8,589 nt of DNA from Piscirickettsiaceae bacterium. Lineage in GTDB: Bacteria; Pseudomonadota; Gammaproteobacteria; Nitrosococcales; Methylophagaceae. Below the pieces are notes generated by a model, which made no database searches, had not been told where the DNA came from, and saw only the letters and a list, made by a program, of their open reading frames with translations. Shown here piece by piece: positions 1 through 7,694 of the stretch (positions are counted from its first letter, which is position 1; each line of letters opens with the position of its first letter). Location: positions 1 through 8,589 of the forward strand of contig JAUXFA010000037.1 of the NCBI GenBank assembly GCA_030620285.1, given 5' to 3'. Made by a program: the position numbers and the translations under genes.

Positions 1-740
1 GTCTCTGGGAAGAAATTTAAAATTCGATCCAAAGCTTGGTTGGCATTATTGGCATGCAATGTTGCCAGACACAAGTCACCGGTTTCTGAATAGTTAATAG
101 CATGTTTCATGGTATCCATATCCCGAACCTCACCAATCATGATAACGTCAGGCGCTTCTCGTAAAGCATTTTTTAATGCATTTTCATACGATAAGGTATC
201 AATGCCCACTTCACGCTGTTGCACAACGGATTTGTTATGTTTATGAATAAACTCAAGTGGATCTTCGATTGTGAGGATATGTGAAGCAGAATTGCGATTA
301 CGATGACCAATCATGGCGGCTAATGATGTTGACTTACCCGAACCTGTCGCACCAACAACTAAGATCAGCCCTCGTTGCTCCATAATGATCTCACCCAAGA
401 CAGGTGGAAGATTCATCTCGGCAAAATCAGGAATGTGGATTTGAATAAATCGAATGACGACAGATACTTCACCACGCTGCCAAAAAATATTGACTCGAAA
501 ACGGCCAACATCATGCATGGGCACCGCGAAATTCATCTCCAGAGTCTCTTCAAACTCTTTGGCCTGACCTTCGCTCATCAATTCATAAGCAATATCTTTA
601 ACTTCTCCAGCTTCCATTTTTTTATTGCCGACTGGCCGGATAATGCCATCTATTTTGAGATGGGGTTCGGTGCCTGTGCAAAAAAACAGATCTGATGCCG
701 ACTTTTCAGCCATCAATTTAAAGTATGGTGTTATATCCAT
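1..740 (-). CDS. pilU: PilU, type IV pilus accessory retraction ATPase (3' end beyond window)
   Basis: This is a PilT/PilU-family hexameric ATPase acting at the cytoplasmic base of the type IV pilus, where PilU helps PilT depolymerise pilin during retraction. 246 codons are visible, starting MDITPYFKLM, and the frame runs off the left edge. Family members have roughly 370-380 residues, so about a third is missing. The N-terminal PAS-like region covers about residues 1-100. The RecA-like domain carries Walker A GATGSGKST at 130-138, an Asp box TIEDPLEF at 157-164, Walker B VIMIGEVRD at 199-207 with Glu204, and a His box ATLHANNA at 226-233. The phrases GRFRVNIF (79-86), NALREAPDVI and NANQALDRI are characteristic of PilU rather than PilT. 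The ATG has GGAG seven bases upstream, and no better in-frame start lies between it and the upstream stop. It follows the other ATPase gene by 35 bases, so co-transcription is likely. The family call is firm; PilU over PilT rests on remembered motif similarity. Confidence 0.92.
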   Translation of the reverse strand, partial: MDITPYFKLMAEKSASDLFFCTGTEPHLKIDGIIRPVGNKKMEAGEVKDIAYELMSEGQAKEFEETLEMNFAVPMHDVGRFRVNIFWQRGEVSVVIRFIQIHIPDFAEMNLPPVLGEIIMEQRGLILVVGATGSGKSTSLAAMIGHRNRNSASHILTIEDPLEFIHKHNKSVVQQREVGIDTLSYENALKNALREAPDVIMIGEVRDMDTMKHAINYSETGDLCLATLHANNANQALDRILNFFPE

Positions 741-747
741 GGTAATG

Positions 748-751
748 CTCC
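748..751 (-). promoter_or_regulatory. Ribosome binding site of pilU
   Basis: Reading the minus strand, GGAG lies seven bases before the ATG at 740, with a second purine-rich GAGG a few bases further up. This supports the chosen pilU start. The 35-base gap to the upstream gene is AT-rich and holds no hairpin that I can see. Confidence 0.6.
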
Positions 752-775
752 ATTCCTCATGCAATTAATTTAAAA

Positions 776-2428
776 CTAGTTTAATCTTATTCTATATACT
801 TCTGCTAGGGAAATATCTTTAGCCCGGGCACGCAGTAATGCATTTTCGGTTAATGGCACCATTCCTGCCGCTAACGCTTTTTGAAAAATCTCAGTGGTTG
901 CTACATTAGAATGAATAATATTCCTAATGTCATCATTTAGTCTTAATAACTCATATACAGCCAAACGGCCACTTACTCCTGTTTGGTTGCAGTATTCGCA
1001 ACCCACACTATGATAAAAAGGTTCATCCGCAGATACATTTAACGATTCTCTTACCAATTTATCTTGTGGTTCAAGCTCTAAGCAATGAGGACAATTTTTT
1101 TTCACCAGACGCTGTGCTAATACACCTAATAAACACCCCTCTAACAAATAGGGTTCCACGCCCATTTCTAACAATCTTGTAATAGCACCTGCAGCATCAT
1201 TGGTATGTAGTGTGCTTAATACTAAATGTCCTGTTAGAGCACTTTCCACGGCGATTTTACCAGTTTCTTCATCACGAATTTCCCCGACCAGAATAACATC
1301 AGGATCATGGCGTAAAATGTTCCGTAATGCTCTAGCAAAGGTGTAGCCAGTCCTATGGTTTATTTGTATTTGTTCGATGCCATCAATATGGTATTCGACA
1401 GGATCTTCTACTGTAATGATATTAACGTTTTGTTTTTGCACTTCACCTAATGCAGCATATAAAGTGGTTGATTTACCGGATCCAGTTGGTCCTGTTACCA
1501 GAAAAATACCGTTATTTTTATGCAATAAATCTCTAAAAATATCTTCATCATGTTGGTTGAAACCAAGTTCAGAAATAGATTTCAAACCAACCTGTGCATT
1601 TAGCAAACGCAGCACGACACTTTCACCTTCAACCGTCGGAATAATAGAGATACGCAAATCGACCACACTGCTATTACTTCGCACACAGCTCCGCCCATCT
1701 TGTGGCATTCGGCGTTCAGCAATGTCCATCCCACCAAGAATTTTTATTCGACTAACGACTGCGGGTAATAATGTTTTACTAAAAAACCGTACTGATGTCA
1801 GCGTACCGTTTAAACGATAAATTAACTCGACATTTTTTTCACGAGGTCGAATGTGAATATCAGAAGCTTTTCGGTCAATGGCATCTCTTATAATATTACT
1901 AACCAAGCGGACAATTGGTCGTTCACTGCCTAATCTTTCTAGCTCTTGCAAACCGTCCTTTTTATGAACACTTTGGTCGATTGAGTCTAAGGCTAGTTCA
2001 TCATCCTGAATACCATAGTATTGTCGTATAGCCCACTGTAGGTCTTCCAAGCTTGCGACAGCCACATCAATATACATATCGGTAATAAAGCCCAATGCCT
2101 GATATAACTCTTGTTTAACACTCGCCATAGCAACTAGTAAATGAGAATTACTCACGCTAAGCGGAATTATGTTGTGTTTTCGAGCAAATTCTGCCGGTAT
2201 TAAAGACAATACACTTTCATTAAATTGATGATCATGCAAATTAACGAAAGATAGGCCCAACCTGTCAGCTAAGGATTTTTGTGTATTCTCTTGCTCATTG
2301 ATAGTATCGGGCCTATGAATATGTTTTTCTGCAACTGTTGTAGCCGCACTTAAAGCATCATCTATAGCCACTGATAAATTATCTTCTGTAGTGATTTGAG
2401 TAATATTTTTATCATCAACTCCTGACAC
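776..2428 (-). CDS. GspE/PulE/PilB-family type II secretion or type IV pilus assembly ATPase
   Basis: This is a 550-residue cytoplasmic ATPase of the family that powers pilus or pseudopilus polymerisation. Residues 1-50 are a hydrophilic leader rich in Asp, Thr and Gln. Residues about 51-140 resemble the second half of the GspE/MshE N-terminal domain (LADRLGLSFVNL, then LIPAEFARKHNIIPL). The core follows: NIIRDAIDRKASDIHIRP (178-195), Walker A GPTGSGKST at 313-321, Asp box VEDPVEY at 340-346, Walker B VILVGEIRDEET at 378-389 with Glu383, and His box STLHTNDA at 405-412. A tetracysteine zinc site is intact: CPHC at 446-449 and CEYC at 477-480. The start is GTG, supported by AGAGG eight bases upstream. 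The gene begins 11 bases after dnaE stops and is followed by pilU, which favours a pilus role. Whether it is PilB-, MshE- or GspE-like cannot be settled here, because no pilin, PilC/GspF or secretin gene is visible. Confidence 0.9.
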   Translation of the reverse strand: MSGVDDKNITQITTEDNLSVAIDDALSAATTVAEKHIHRPDTINEQENTQKSLADRLGLSFVNLHDHQFNESVLSLIPAEFARKHNIIPLSVSNSHLLVAMASVKQELYQALGFITDMYIDVAVASLEDLQWAIRQYYGIQDDELALDSIDQSVHKKDGLQELERLGSERPIVRLVSNIIRDAIDRKASDIHIRPREKNVELIYRLNGTLTSVRFFSKTLLPAVVSRIKILGGMDIAERRMPQDGRSCVRSNSSVVDLRISIIPTVEGESVVLRLLNAQVGLKSISELGFNQHDEDIFRDLLHKNNGIFLVTGPTGSGKSTTLYAALGEVQKQNVNIITVEDPVEYHIDGIEQIQINHRTGYTFARALRNILRHDPDVILVGEIRDEETGKIAVESALTGHLVLSTLHTNDAAGAITRLLEMGVEPYLLEGCLLGVLAQRLVKKNCPHCLELEPQDKLVRESLNVSADEPFYHSVGCEYCNQTGVSGRLAVYELLRLNDDIRNIIHSNVATTEIFQKALAAGMVPLTENALLRARAKDISLAEVYRIRLN

Positions 2429-2436
2429 AGATAAAA

Positions 2437-2441
2437 CCTCT
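2437..2441 (-). promoter_or_regulatory. Ribosome binding site of the GspE-like gene, overlapping the dnaE stop
   Basis: On the minus strand AGAGG lies eight bases before the GTG at 2428. It shares bases with the TAG stop of dnaE (2442-2440). This good site explains why GTG is used and decides the start, because no ATG or TTG is better placed just upstream. The overlap makes translational coupling to dnaE plausible. Confidence 0.6.
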
Positions 2442-5400
2442 ATATAGAACCATATTTCATTTTAACAGTACTGACCATGGGTGATACCGCTAAATCAGCT
2501 AATAAGGCATCTGTAGGCGTAATTTTCCAGTCATCACCTAATGATATAAGTGTACGAGCATTTTCATTTTTGTAATCCACTTCTAATGGCGTCATCCCTT
2601 GTCTGAATGGGGTTAATATTGTTTGCAAAGACTGTATCCACTCTTGGCTATTGTCATAGTTTTCGATACTAACGACTAACGCTTTACCACACATTTCACG
2701 TGCTCTGGCAATGTCATAAACGGTTTCTGCAGTGGCGGCTAAACCGCCAGTAAAGTTATCTTGGCCTATTTTCCCTTGAATAACGACCAATTTATCTGGT
2801 TGAATTAGACTTTGATATTGTTCGTAAACCTCAGCAAAAACGCGCACTTCAAGTCGAGCAGTTTGATCATCAAGGGTAATAAAGGCCATTCTGCCACCAT
2901 TTTTGGCTTTCATTGTACGAATAGCGACAATCAAACCCGCAGTAATTACGGGGATTTCATTTCGTTGATAGCCCTTTGCTTCGGGAGCATCTAATTGATG
3001 TATTTTTTTGGGGATAAATCGCGCTAATTCGTCACTATATCGATCAATCGGATGGCCACTTAAATACAAACCTAAGGTTTCTTTCTCAGCAATAAGTAGC
3101 TGTTCTTCTGTCCATTGCAGCACATCAATCAGTGGCTCTTCAACATTTTGTTGATCATCCATCGCCATTACGCCAAACATATCATCTTGCCCACTGTCAT
3201 GATTGCTACGATGTTGTTCGGCAATCTGCAATGCTCTAGTGACACTGGCTTGCAAGCTTGCTCGATGACCACCTAACGTATCTAAAGCGCCAGATTTAAC
3301 CAGGGCGTCCATTACTCGCCGATTGATCTTGTCAGCACGTTGGCAAAAATCGTATAGGCTAGAAAAGGCTTTACCCTGCTCTCGCTCCCTGACAATACCC
3401 GCTAATGCCGCTTCACCAACGCCTTTAATGGCGCCCATGCCATAACGAATAGATTTTTCATCAGCAACAGTGAAATGGATCTTACTGTCATTCACGTCAG
3501 GCGGTAACACCGTCAGCCCCATATCTCGACAGTCATCTATTAAGCCAACGATTTTATCCGTTGTATCCATATCTGCCGATAAAACAGCCGCCATAAAAGC
3601 GGCTGGATAATGTGATTTTAGCCAAGCAGTTTGATAGGCAACAAGCGCATAGGCTGCTGAATGTGATTTGTTAAATCCGTATTCAGCAAATTTTTCCATT
3701 AAATCAAAGATCGGACCTGCTGTTTTTTCATCAATGTCACGCTTTTGAGCACCATCTAAAAATAGCTGTCTTTGTTTTGCCATCTCTTCAGGTTTTTTCT
3801 TACCCATGGCTCGGCGTAACATATCCGCCCCACCAAGACTATATCCTGCCAAGACTTGTGCAATCTGCATAACTTGCTCTTGATAGACGATAACGCCATA
3901 AGTTGGTTTTAATACCGGCTCAAGATCAGGATGGGGGTAGCTTACTGCTGCTCGGCCATGTTTTCGATTCACAAAATCATCAACCATGCCAGACTGCAGT
4001 GGTCCTGGTCTATACAATGCAACCAAAGCAATAATATCTTCAAAGGTATCAGGTTTCAGCCGTTTAATAAGATCCTTCATACCACGTGATTCAAGCTGGA
4101 AAACCGCAGTAGTTTCAGCCCGTTTTAGCAAGTCATAGCTGGCTTTATCATCAAGTGGTAGAGTAATAACATCAATTTTGGCGGCTTCCTCTGCTGGCAA
4201 CATCGCTTTGACATTTTTAACCGCCCAGTCAATAACGGTCAGTGTTTTAAGCCCTAGAAAGTCAAACTTAACGAGGCCAACACTTTCAACATCATCTTTA
4301 TCATATTGTGATACCAAACCGGCACCATTTTGTTCACAGTAGATGGGGGTATATTCTGTTAATGCTTTTGGGGCAATGACCACACCACCAGCATGTTTAC
4401 CAACATTTCTGGTTAAGCCTTCAAGCTGCAAAGCGAGGTCTATTAATGTGGCAACCTCTTCTTCTTTGTCATAGCGTTCTTTTAATAAGGGCTCTTGTTC
4501 TAGCGCCTTAGTCAAGGTCATTTTAATTTCAAACGGTACCAATTTAGCCAGTCCATCGACCAAGCCATAGGGATAACCCAATACACGACCGACATCACGC
4601 AATACCGCTTTGGCGGCCATGGTGCCATAAGTAATGATTTGTGAAACATGATCGCGGCCATAATGTTGAGAAACATATTCAATGACGCGATCACGGCCTT
4701 CCATGCAAAAGTCAATATCAAAGTCAGGTAACGATACCCGTTCTGGATTCAAAAAACGTTCAAATAGCAAATCATATTGCAGGGGATCAATATCGGTAAT
4801 ATTGAGTGCATAGGCAACTAATGATCCAGCACCCGAGCCACGGCCTGGGCCAACAGGAACCTCATTGTTTTTTGCCCAGTGGATAAAATCAGCAACAATT
4901 AAAAAATAACCAGGAAAACCCATCTCATTGATAACATCTAACTCTACCTGCAATCGGTCTTCATATTGTTGTCGATTCTGTTCTCGTACTTCTATTTCAG
5001 GGAATAAAACAGCTAGTCGCTGTTCTAGCCCCTCATATGACTCTTGTGAAAAAAACGTATCAATTGTCATGCCTTCAGGCACCGGAAAATCAGGCAAATA
5101 ATGCTCATCCAGAGTCAATTCGACTGTGCAGCGTTTGGCGATCTCTATGGTATTTTCAATTGCTTGTGGAATATCACTAAATAATTCCACCATTTCTTCA
5201 GCTGTTCTGAGGTATTGCTGTTGGGAATAATTGCGTGGCCGCCGCGGGTCATCTAATAATCGGCCATCGCTAATACAGACTTTGGCTTCATGTGCTTCAA
5301 ATTGTGAAGTTTCTATAAACCGGACATCATTAGTTGCCACTACGGGTAAATCATGACTTACTGCTAGATCTAGAGCGGCATCTATATAACGTTCCTCATC

Positions 5401-5925
5401 TTCTCTGCCTGTACGAATTAATTCTAAATAGAACCTGTCTGGGAAGAGTGTTTTCCAATGTTGAACAATTTGATCGGTTTCTTCCGACAAATTATTGAGT
5501 AAGCTTTTACCTAAGATCCCTTCTCGTCCACCAGCAAGACAGATCAACCCTTCTGTTTGACCATCCAACCAGTGCAGGTCCAACATCGGCACACCAAGAT
5601 GCTGACCTTCGATATAGGCACGTGATAATAATCTTGAAAGATTGTGATAACCCTCCATATTCTGACAAAGCACCACAAACCGACTGCTTTTTTTAGCATC
5701 CTCGGGATCTCGTAAACGTAGGTCTGCCGCTAATATTGGTTTGATCCCCGCTTGTTGTGCTGCGGTATAAATCTTCACGGCAGCAAACAAATTATGTTGA
5801 TCGGTGACGGCAATCGCCGGCATATTCGCATCGGCCACTGCTTGCATCAGTGGCTTGATACGAACTAAACCATCAATTAATGAATAATCGGTATGAAGGT
5901 GTAAATGGACAAATTGCGCTGTCAT
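2440..5925 (-). CDS. dnaE: DNA polymerase III alpha subunit (DnaE)
   Basis: This is the catalytic subunit of the replicative polymerase, 1161 residues against 1160 in E. coli, so it is complete. The PHP domain occupies about residues 1-270 and begins FVHLHLHTDYSLIDGL. It keeps the HxH pair (His9, His11), but several metal ligands of active PHP domains look replaced: TDQHN at 41-45 where active forms have TDHGN, and ATNDVRF at 197-203 where they have NDVH. It is therefore probably not a proofreading exonuclease, as in other gammaproteobacteria that rely on DnaQ. The palm carries PDFDIDF with Asp401 and Asp403, and FDFLGLK with Asp555, the same numbers as the E. coli catalytic triad. GPGRGSGAGSLVAY lies at 359-372. 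The fingers and helix-hairpin-helix region precede a beta-clamp motif QDDMF at 913-917. An OB fold lies at about 990-1075, and the C-terminal remainder corresponds to the tau-binding region. An in-frame TAA two codons upstream fixes the start at this ATG. No clear Shine-Dalgarno sequence precedes it. Confidence 0.98.
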   Translation of the reverse strand: MTAQFVHLHLHTDYSLIDGLVRIKPLMQAVADANMPAIAVTDQHNLFAAVKIYTAAQQAGIKPILAADLRLRDPEDAKKSSRFVVLCQNMEGYHNLSRLLSRAYIEGQHLGVPMLDLHWLDGQTEGLICLAGGREGILGKSLLNNLSEETDQIVQHWKTLFPDRFYLELIRTGREDEERYIDAALDLAVSHDLPVVATNDVRFIETSQFEAHEAKVCISDGRLLDDPRRPRNYSQQQYLRTAEEMVELFSDIPQAIENTIEIAKRCTVELTLDEHYLPDFPVPEGMTIDTFFSQESYEGLEQRLAVLFPEIEVREQNRQQYEDRLQVELDVINEMGFPGYFLIVADFIHWAKNNEVPVGPGRGSGAGSLVAYALNITDIDPLQYDLLFERFLNPERVSLPDFDIDFCMEGRDRVIEYVSQHYGRDHVSQIITYGTMAAKAVLRDVGRVLGYPYGLVDGLAKLVPFEIKMTLTKALEQEPLLKERYDKEEEVATLIDLALQLEGLTRNVGKHAGGVVIAPKALTEYTPIYCEQNGAGLVSQYDKDDVESVGLVKFDFLGLKTLTVIDWAVKNVKAMLPAEEAAKIDVITLPLDDKASYDLLKRAETTAVFQLESRGMKDLIKRLKPDTFEDIIALVALYRPGPLQSGMVDDFVNRKHGRAAVSYPHPDLEPVLKPTYGVIVYQEQVMQIAQVLAGYSLGGADMLRRAMGKKKPEEMAKQRQLFLDGAQKRDIDEKTAGPIFDLMEKFAEYGFNKSHSAAYALVAYQTAWLKSHYPAAFMAAVLSADMDTTDKIVGLIDDCRDMGLTVLPPDVNDSKIHFTVADEKSIRYGMGAIKGVGEAALAGIVREREQGKAFSSLYDFCQRADKINRRVMDALVKSGALDTLGGHRASLQASVTRALQIAEQHRSNHDSGQDDMFGVMAMDDQQNVEEPLIDVLQWTEEQLLIAEKETLGLYLSGHPIDRYSDELARFIPKKIHQLDAPEAKGYQRNEIPVITAGLIVAIRTMKAKNGGRMAFITLDDQTARLEVRVFAEVYEQYQSLIQPDKLVVIQGKIGQDNFTGGLAATAETVYDIARAREMCGKALVVSIENYDNSQEWIQSLQTILTPFRQGMTPLEVDYKNENARTLISLGDDWKITPTDALLADLAVSPMVSTVKMKYGSI

Positions 5926-5928
5926 TGT

Positions 5929-5943
5929 TTAATTTTTGCCCAT
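5929..5943 (-). other. Four-codon minicistron between the channel stop and the dnaE start
   Basis: Reading the minus strand, the TAA stop of the channel gene shares its last A with an ATG (TAATG). That ATG opens a reading frame of only four codons (Met-Gly-Lys-Asn) ending in TAA, which lies one codon before the dnaE ATG and in the same frame. The gap has no good ribosome binding sequence. Such an arrangement could let ribosomes finishing the channel restart and pass to dnaE. The sequence facts are direct; any function is inference, and chance is a real alternative. Confidence 0.3.
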
Positions 5944-5949
5944 TATGGG
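5939..5949. repeat. Short perfect dyad at the end of the channel gene
   Basis: CCCATTATGGG is an inverted repeat with five-base arms around one central base. It spans the stop codon of the channel gene, just upstream of dnaE. As RNA it could form at most a four-pair stem with a three-base loop, which is weak. On the minus strand an A-rich run follows rather than a T-run, so it is not a standard intrinsic terminator. It may be incidental. Confidence 0.35.
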
Positions 5950-7694
5950 AAACGTACTGGAGCAGGTTTAACACCGCGTCCTAATGTCGCATCTACAATT
6001 GATTCAGCCTCTCTAAAGCCCATTGCTTTTGCATCCAACTCTGTCATTGAGGGTTCAAACGCTTCTGCTTTAGTAGCGTCCGCCACAGGATCACCATTTT
6101 GTTTTAAATAAATAGTTTGTGTTGGGTATGCAAACTCCACATCCAATTGTTTTGCCAAACGTAATATATCGAGTAAAAAACGATGTCGTTCACGTAACTC
6201 TGTATTCCAATCGGGTGTTTCCCAAAACACGTAGACTAAAATATCTAACGATGCTGCACTGTACTGATTAAAATACACTTGATAATAATCTTTTCGCATA
6301 TAGGGATGCATGTGAACCAAGGTTCTGATGCCTTCACAAAAAGCATCAATCTTCTCAGGACTGGTATCATATGTTAGCCCTAACATGGTTCGCATTCGAC
6401 GATAACGGCGTGCCCCCATATTATCTATTTTAGTATTTGTGAGTACTGAATTGGGCAAGGTAATCACTGAATTATAAAATGTTCTTATTCTTGTGGTTCT
6501 AAAACCAACGGTTTCTACTGAACCCTCAACATCACCTACAATCACCCAATCACCTATGTGAAATGGCCGGTCCAATAATACTGTGACGGATCCAAAGAAG
6601 TTACCCAGTAGGTCTTTTGCTGCCAAGGCAAATGCTAGACCACCTAAACCCAGTCCTGCCAATAAACTAGTGACATCAACATTGAGATTATCTGCTACAA
6701 AAATGATCCCGATGACAACAACAAATACCTTCAAGCTTTTGCTAATCATAGGCACAAGCAAATCATCAAAGCGATTCGGTGTGCCACGGGCCTTGTTCAT
6801 CAACAGTGCATAAATCACATCCACTAGACGGAAGGCACTCCAGATCCCAGAAATACTCACTAATAATTTCACCGCGATCGATAAAATAATCAATGCCGTA
6901 TCCGGTAGTCCTAGAGAATTCAGCCCAGCCCACCAAATCAAGGCCATAGCTATTAATCCAAGCGGTCTTAACACTGCGTTATCTAACTCGTTAAAACCAT
7001 GATGTTTCTTTTTCCAGCGAATAACATTTCTCGCCAGTATCCATGCAACAACTTTATCGGCTACTGAACCAATGACAATAATCAAAAATAGAGCTAACCA
7101 CTGCCAATACTCTAGTAAAAAACCACCTTTTAATGACTCGGGTAATTGAGTTCGTAGTTTAATATGGAATGGTAATGCTATTTGTGGCTCTGTTGTTCCC
7201 TGTTCGGCGGGATCAGTTAATAATCCTTCTAAGATATCAGGTAGTGCCGCGATGGTTGCCTGGCTAAATAGCCAACTACCATCCGGTTGTTGAATAATTT
7301 CAACTTTACCTTGGGAGTATTTTCCAAAAACATACTGTCCGTTTGCCGGCTCAGTACTGATTGACGCTAATACCACTTTTTTACTACGTTCAATGACTGA
7401 CGACAATGTATAAGCGAGTTCTTTACCTTTACTCGCCCTAATTAATGGGTTGATTGCTGATAAATCTAATGTTGATACCGCAAGTTTAATCTGGTCTTTT
7501 TGCCCATCATTAACAGTCTGCATTGCTATTAGAAATGTTCGCATCGTTTCACGAGGATTACTGATTGATTCTGACACCTGTACCATGGCATCTTCAGCAA
7601 CAACACTTTCGCCAGCGTTAATAACAGGCACATACCATAGGCTAAATAAAAACAAAGCAAATACGATCCTACTACCGTTCATTATCGTTTTCAT
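5943..7694 (-). CDS. MscS-family mechanosensitive channel with periplasmic N-terminal domain
   Basis: This is a 583-residue inner-membrane protein of the small-conductance mechanosensitive channel family, which releases solutes on hypo-osmotic shock. E. coli MscS has 286 residues, so this is one of the larger members. A probable signal peptide covers residues 1-27 (basic start, hydrophobic VFALFLFSLWYVP, then a likely cleavage site near NAG). A soluble, presumably periplasmic domain follows to about 190. Membrane helices are predicted by eye near 198-220, 241-261, 266-298, 319-335 and 338-360. The last is the glycine/alanine-rich pore helix (LLAGLGLGGLAFALAAKDLL). It is followed by the MscS beta domain (DRPFHIGDWVIVGDVEGSVETVGFRTTRIRT, in pieces at 375-405, and TLPNSVLTN at 412-420) and an alpha/beta C-terminal domain to about 533. 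The final 50 residues look flexible. Its ATG overlaps the nagZ stop (ATGA), suggesting translational coupling. The nearest GGAG is about 11 bases upstream, a loose spacing; Met5 is an alternative start. The exact gating type is unknown. Confidence 0.93.
   Translation of the reverse strand: MKTIMNGSRIVFALFLFSLWYVPVINAGESVVAEDAMVQVSESISNPRETMRTFLIAMQTVNDGQKDQIKLAVSTLDLSAINPLIRASKGKELAYTLSSVIERSKKVVLASISTEPANGQYVFGKYSQGKVEIIQQPDGSWLFSQATIAALPDILEGLLTDPAEQGTTEPQIALPFHIKLRTQLPESLKGGFLLEYWQWLALFLIIVIGSVADKVVAWILARNVIRWKKKHHGFNELDNAVLRPLGLIAMALIWWAGLNSLGLPDTALIILSIAVKLLVSISGIWSAFRLVDVIYALLMNKARGTPNRFDDLLVPMISKSLKVFVVVIGIIFVADNLNVDVTSLLAGLGLGGLAFALAAKDLLGNFFGSVTVLLDRPFHIGDWVIVGDVEGSVETVGFRTTRIRTFYNSVITLPNSVLTNTKIDNMGARRYRRMRTMLGLTYDTSPEKIDAFCEGIRTLVHMHPYMRKDYYQVYFNQYSAASLDILVYVFWETPDWNTELRERHRFLLDILRLAKQLDVEFAYPTQTIYLKQNGDPVADATKAEAFEPSMTELDAKAMGFREAESIVDATLGRGVKPAPVRFP

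Noticed and set aside
375..695. Plus-strand open frame of 106 codons
   Set aside because: It lies wholly inside pilU on the opposite strand, resembles no family I know, and the pilU frame has clear motifs over the same bases.
1377..1820. Plus-strand open frame of 147 codons
   Set aside because: It is antisense to the Walker A and Asp box region of the assembly ATPase. Its composition is what a reversed conserved gene gives.
4518..4721. Second minus-strand frame inside dnaE
   Set aside because: It is out of frame with a strongly conserved part of the polymerase and is best explained as chance.
5939..5949. Intrinsic terminator between the channel and dnaE
   Set aside because: The dyad allows only a very short stem and no T-run follows it on the transcribed strand.
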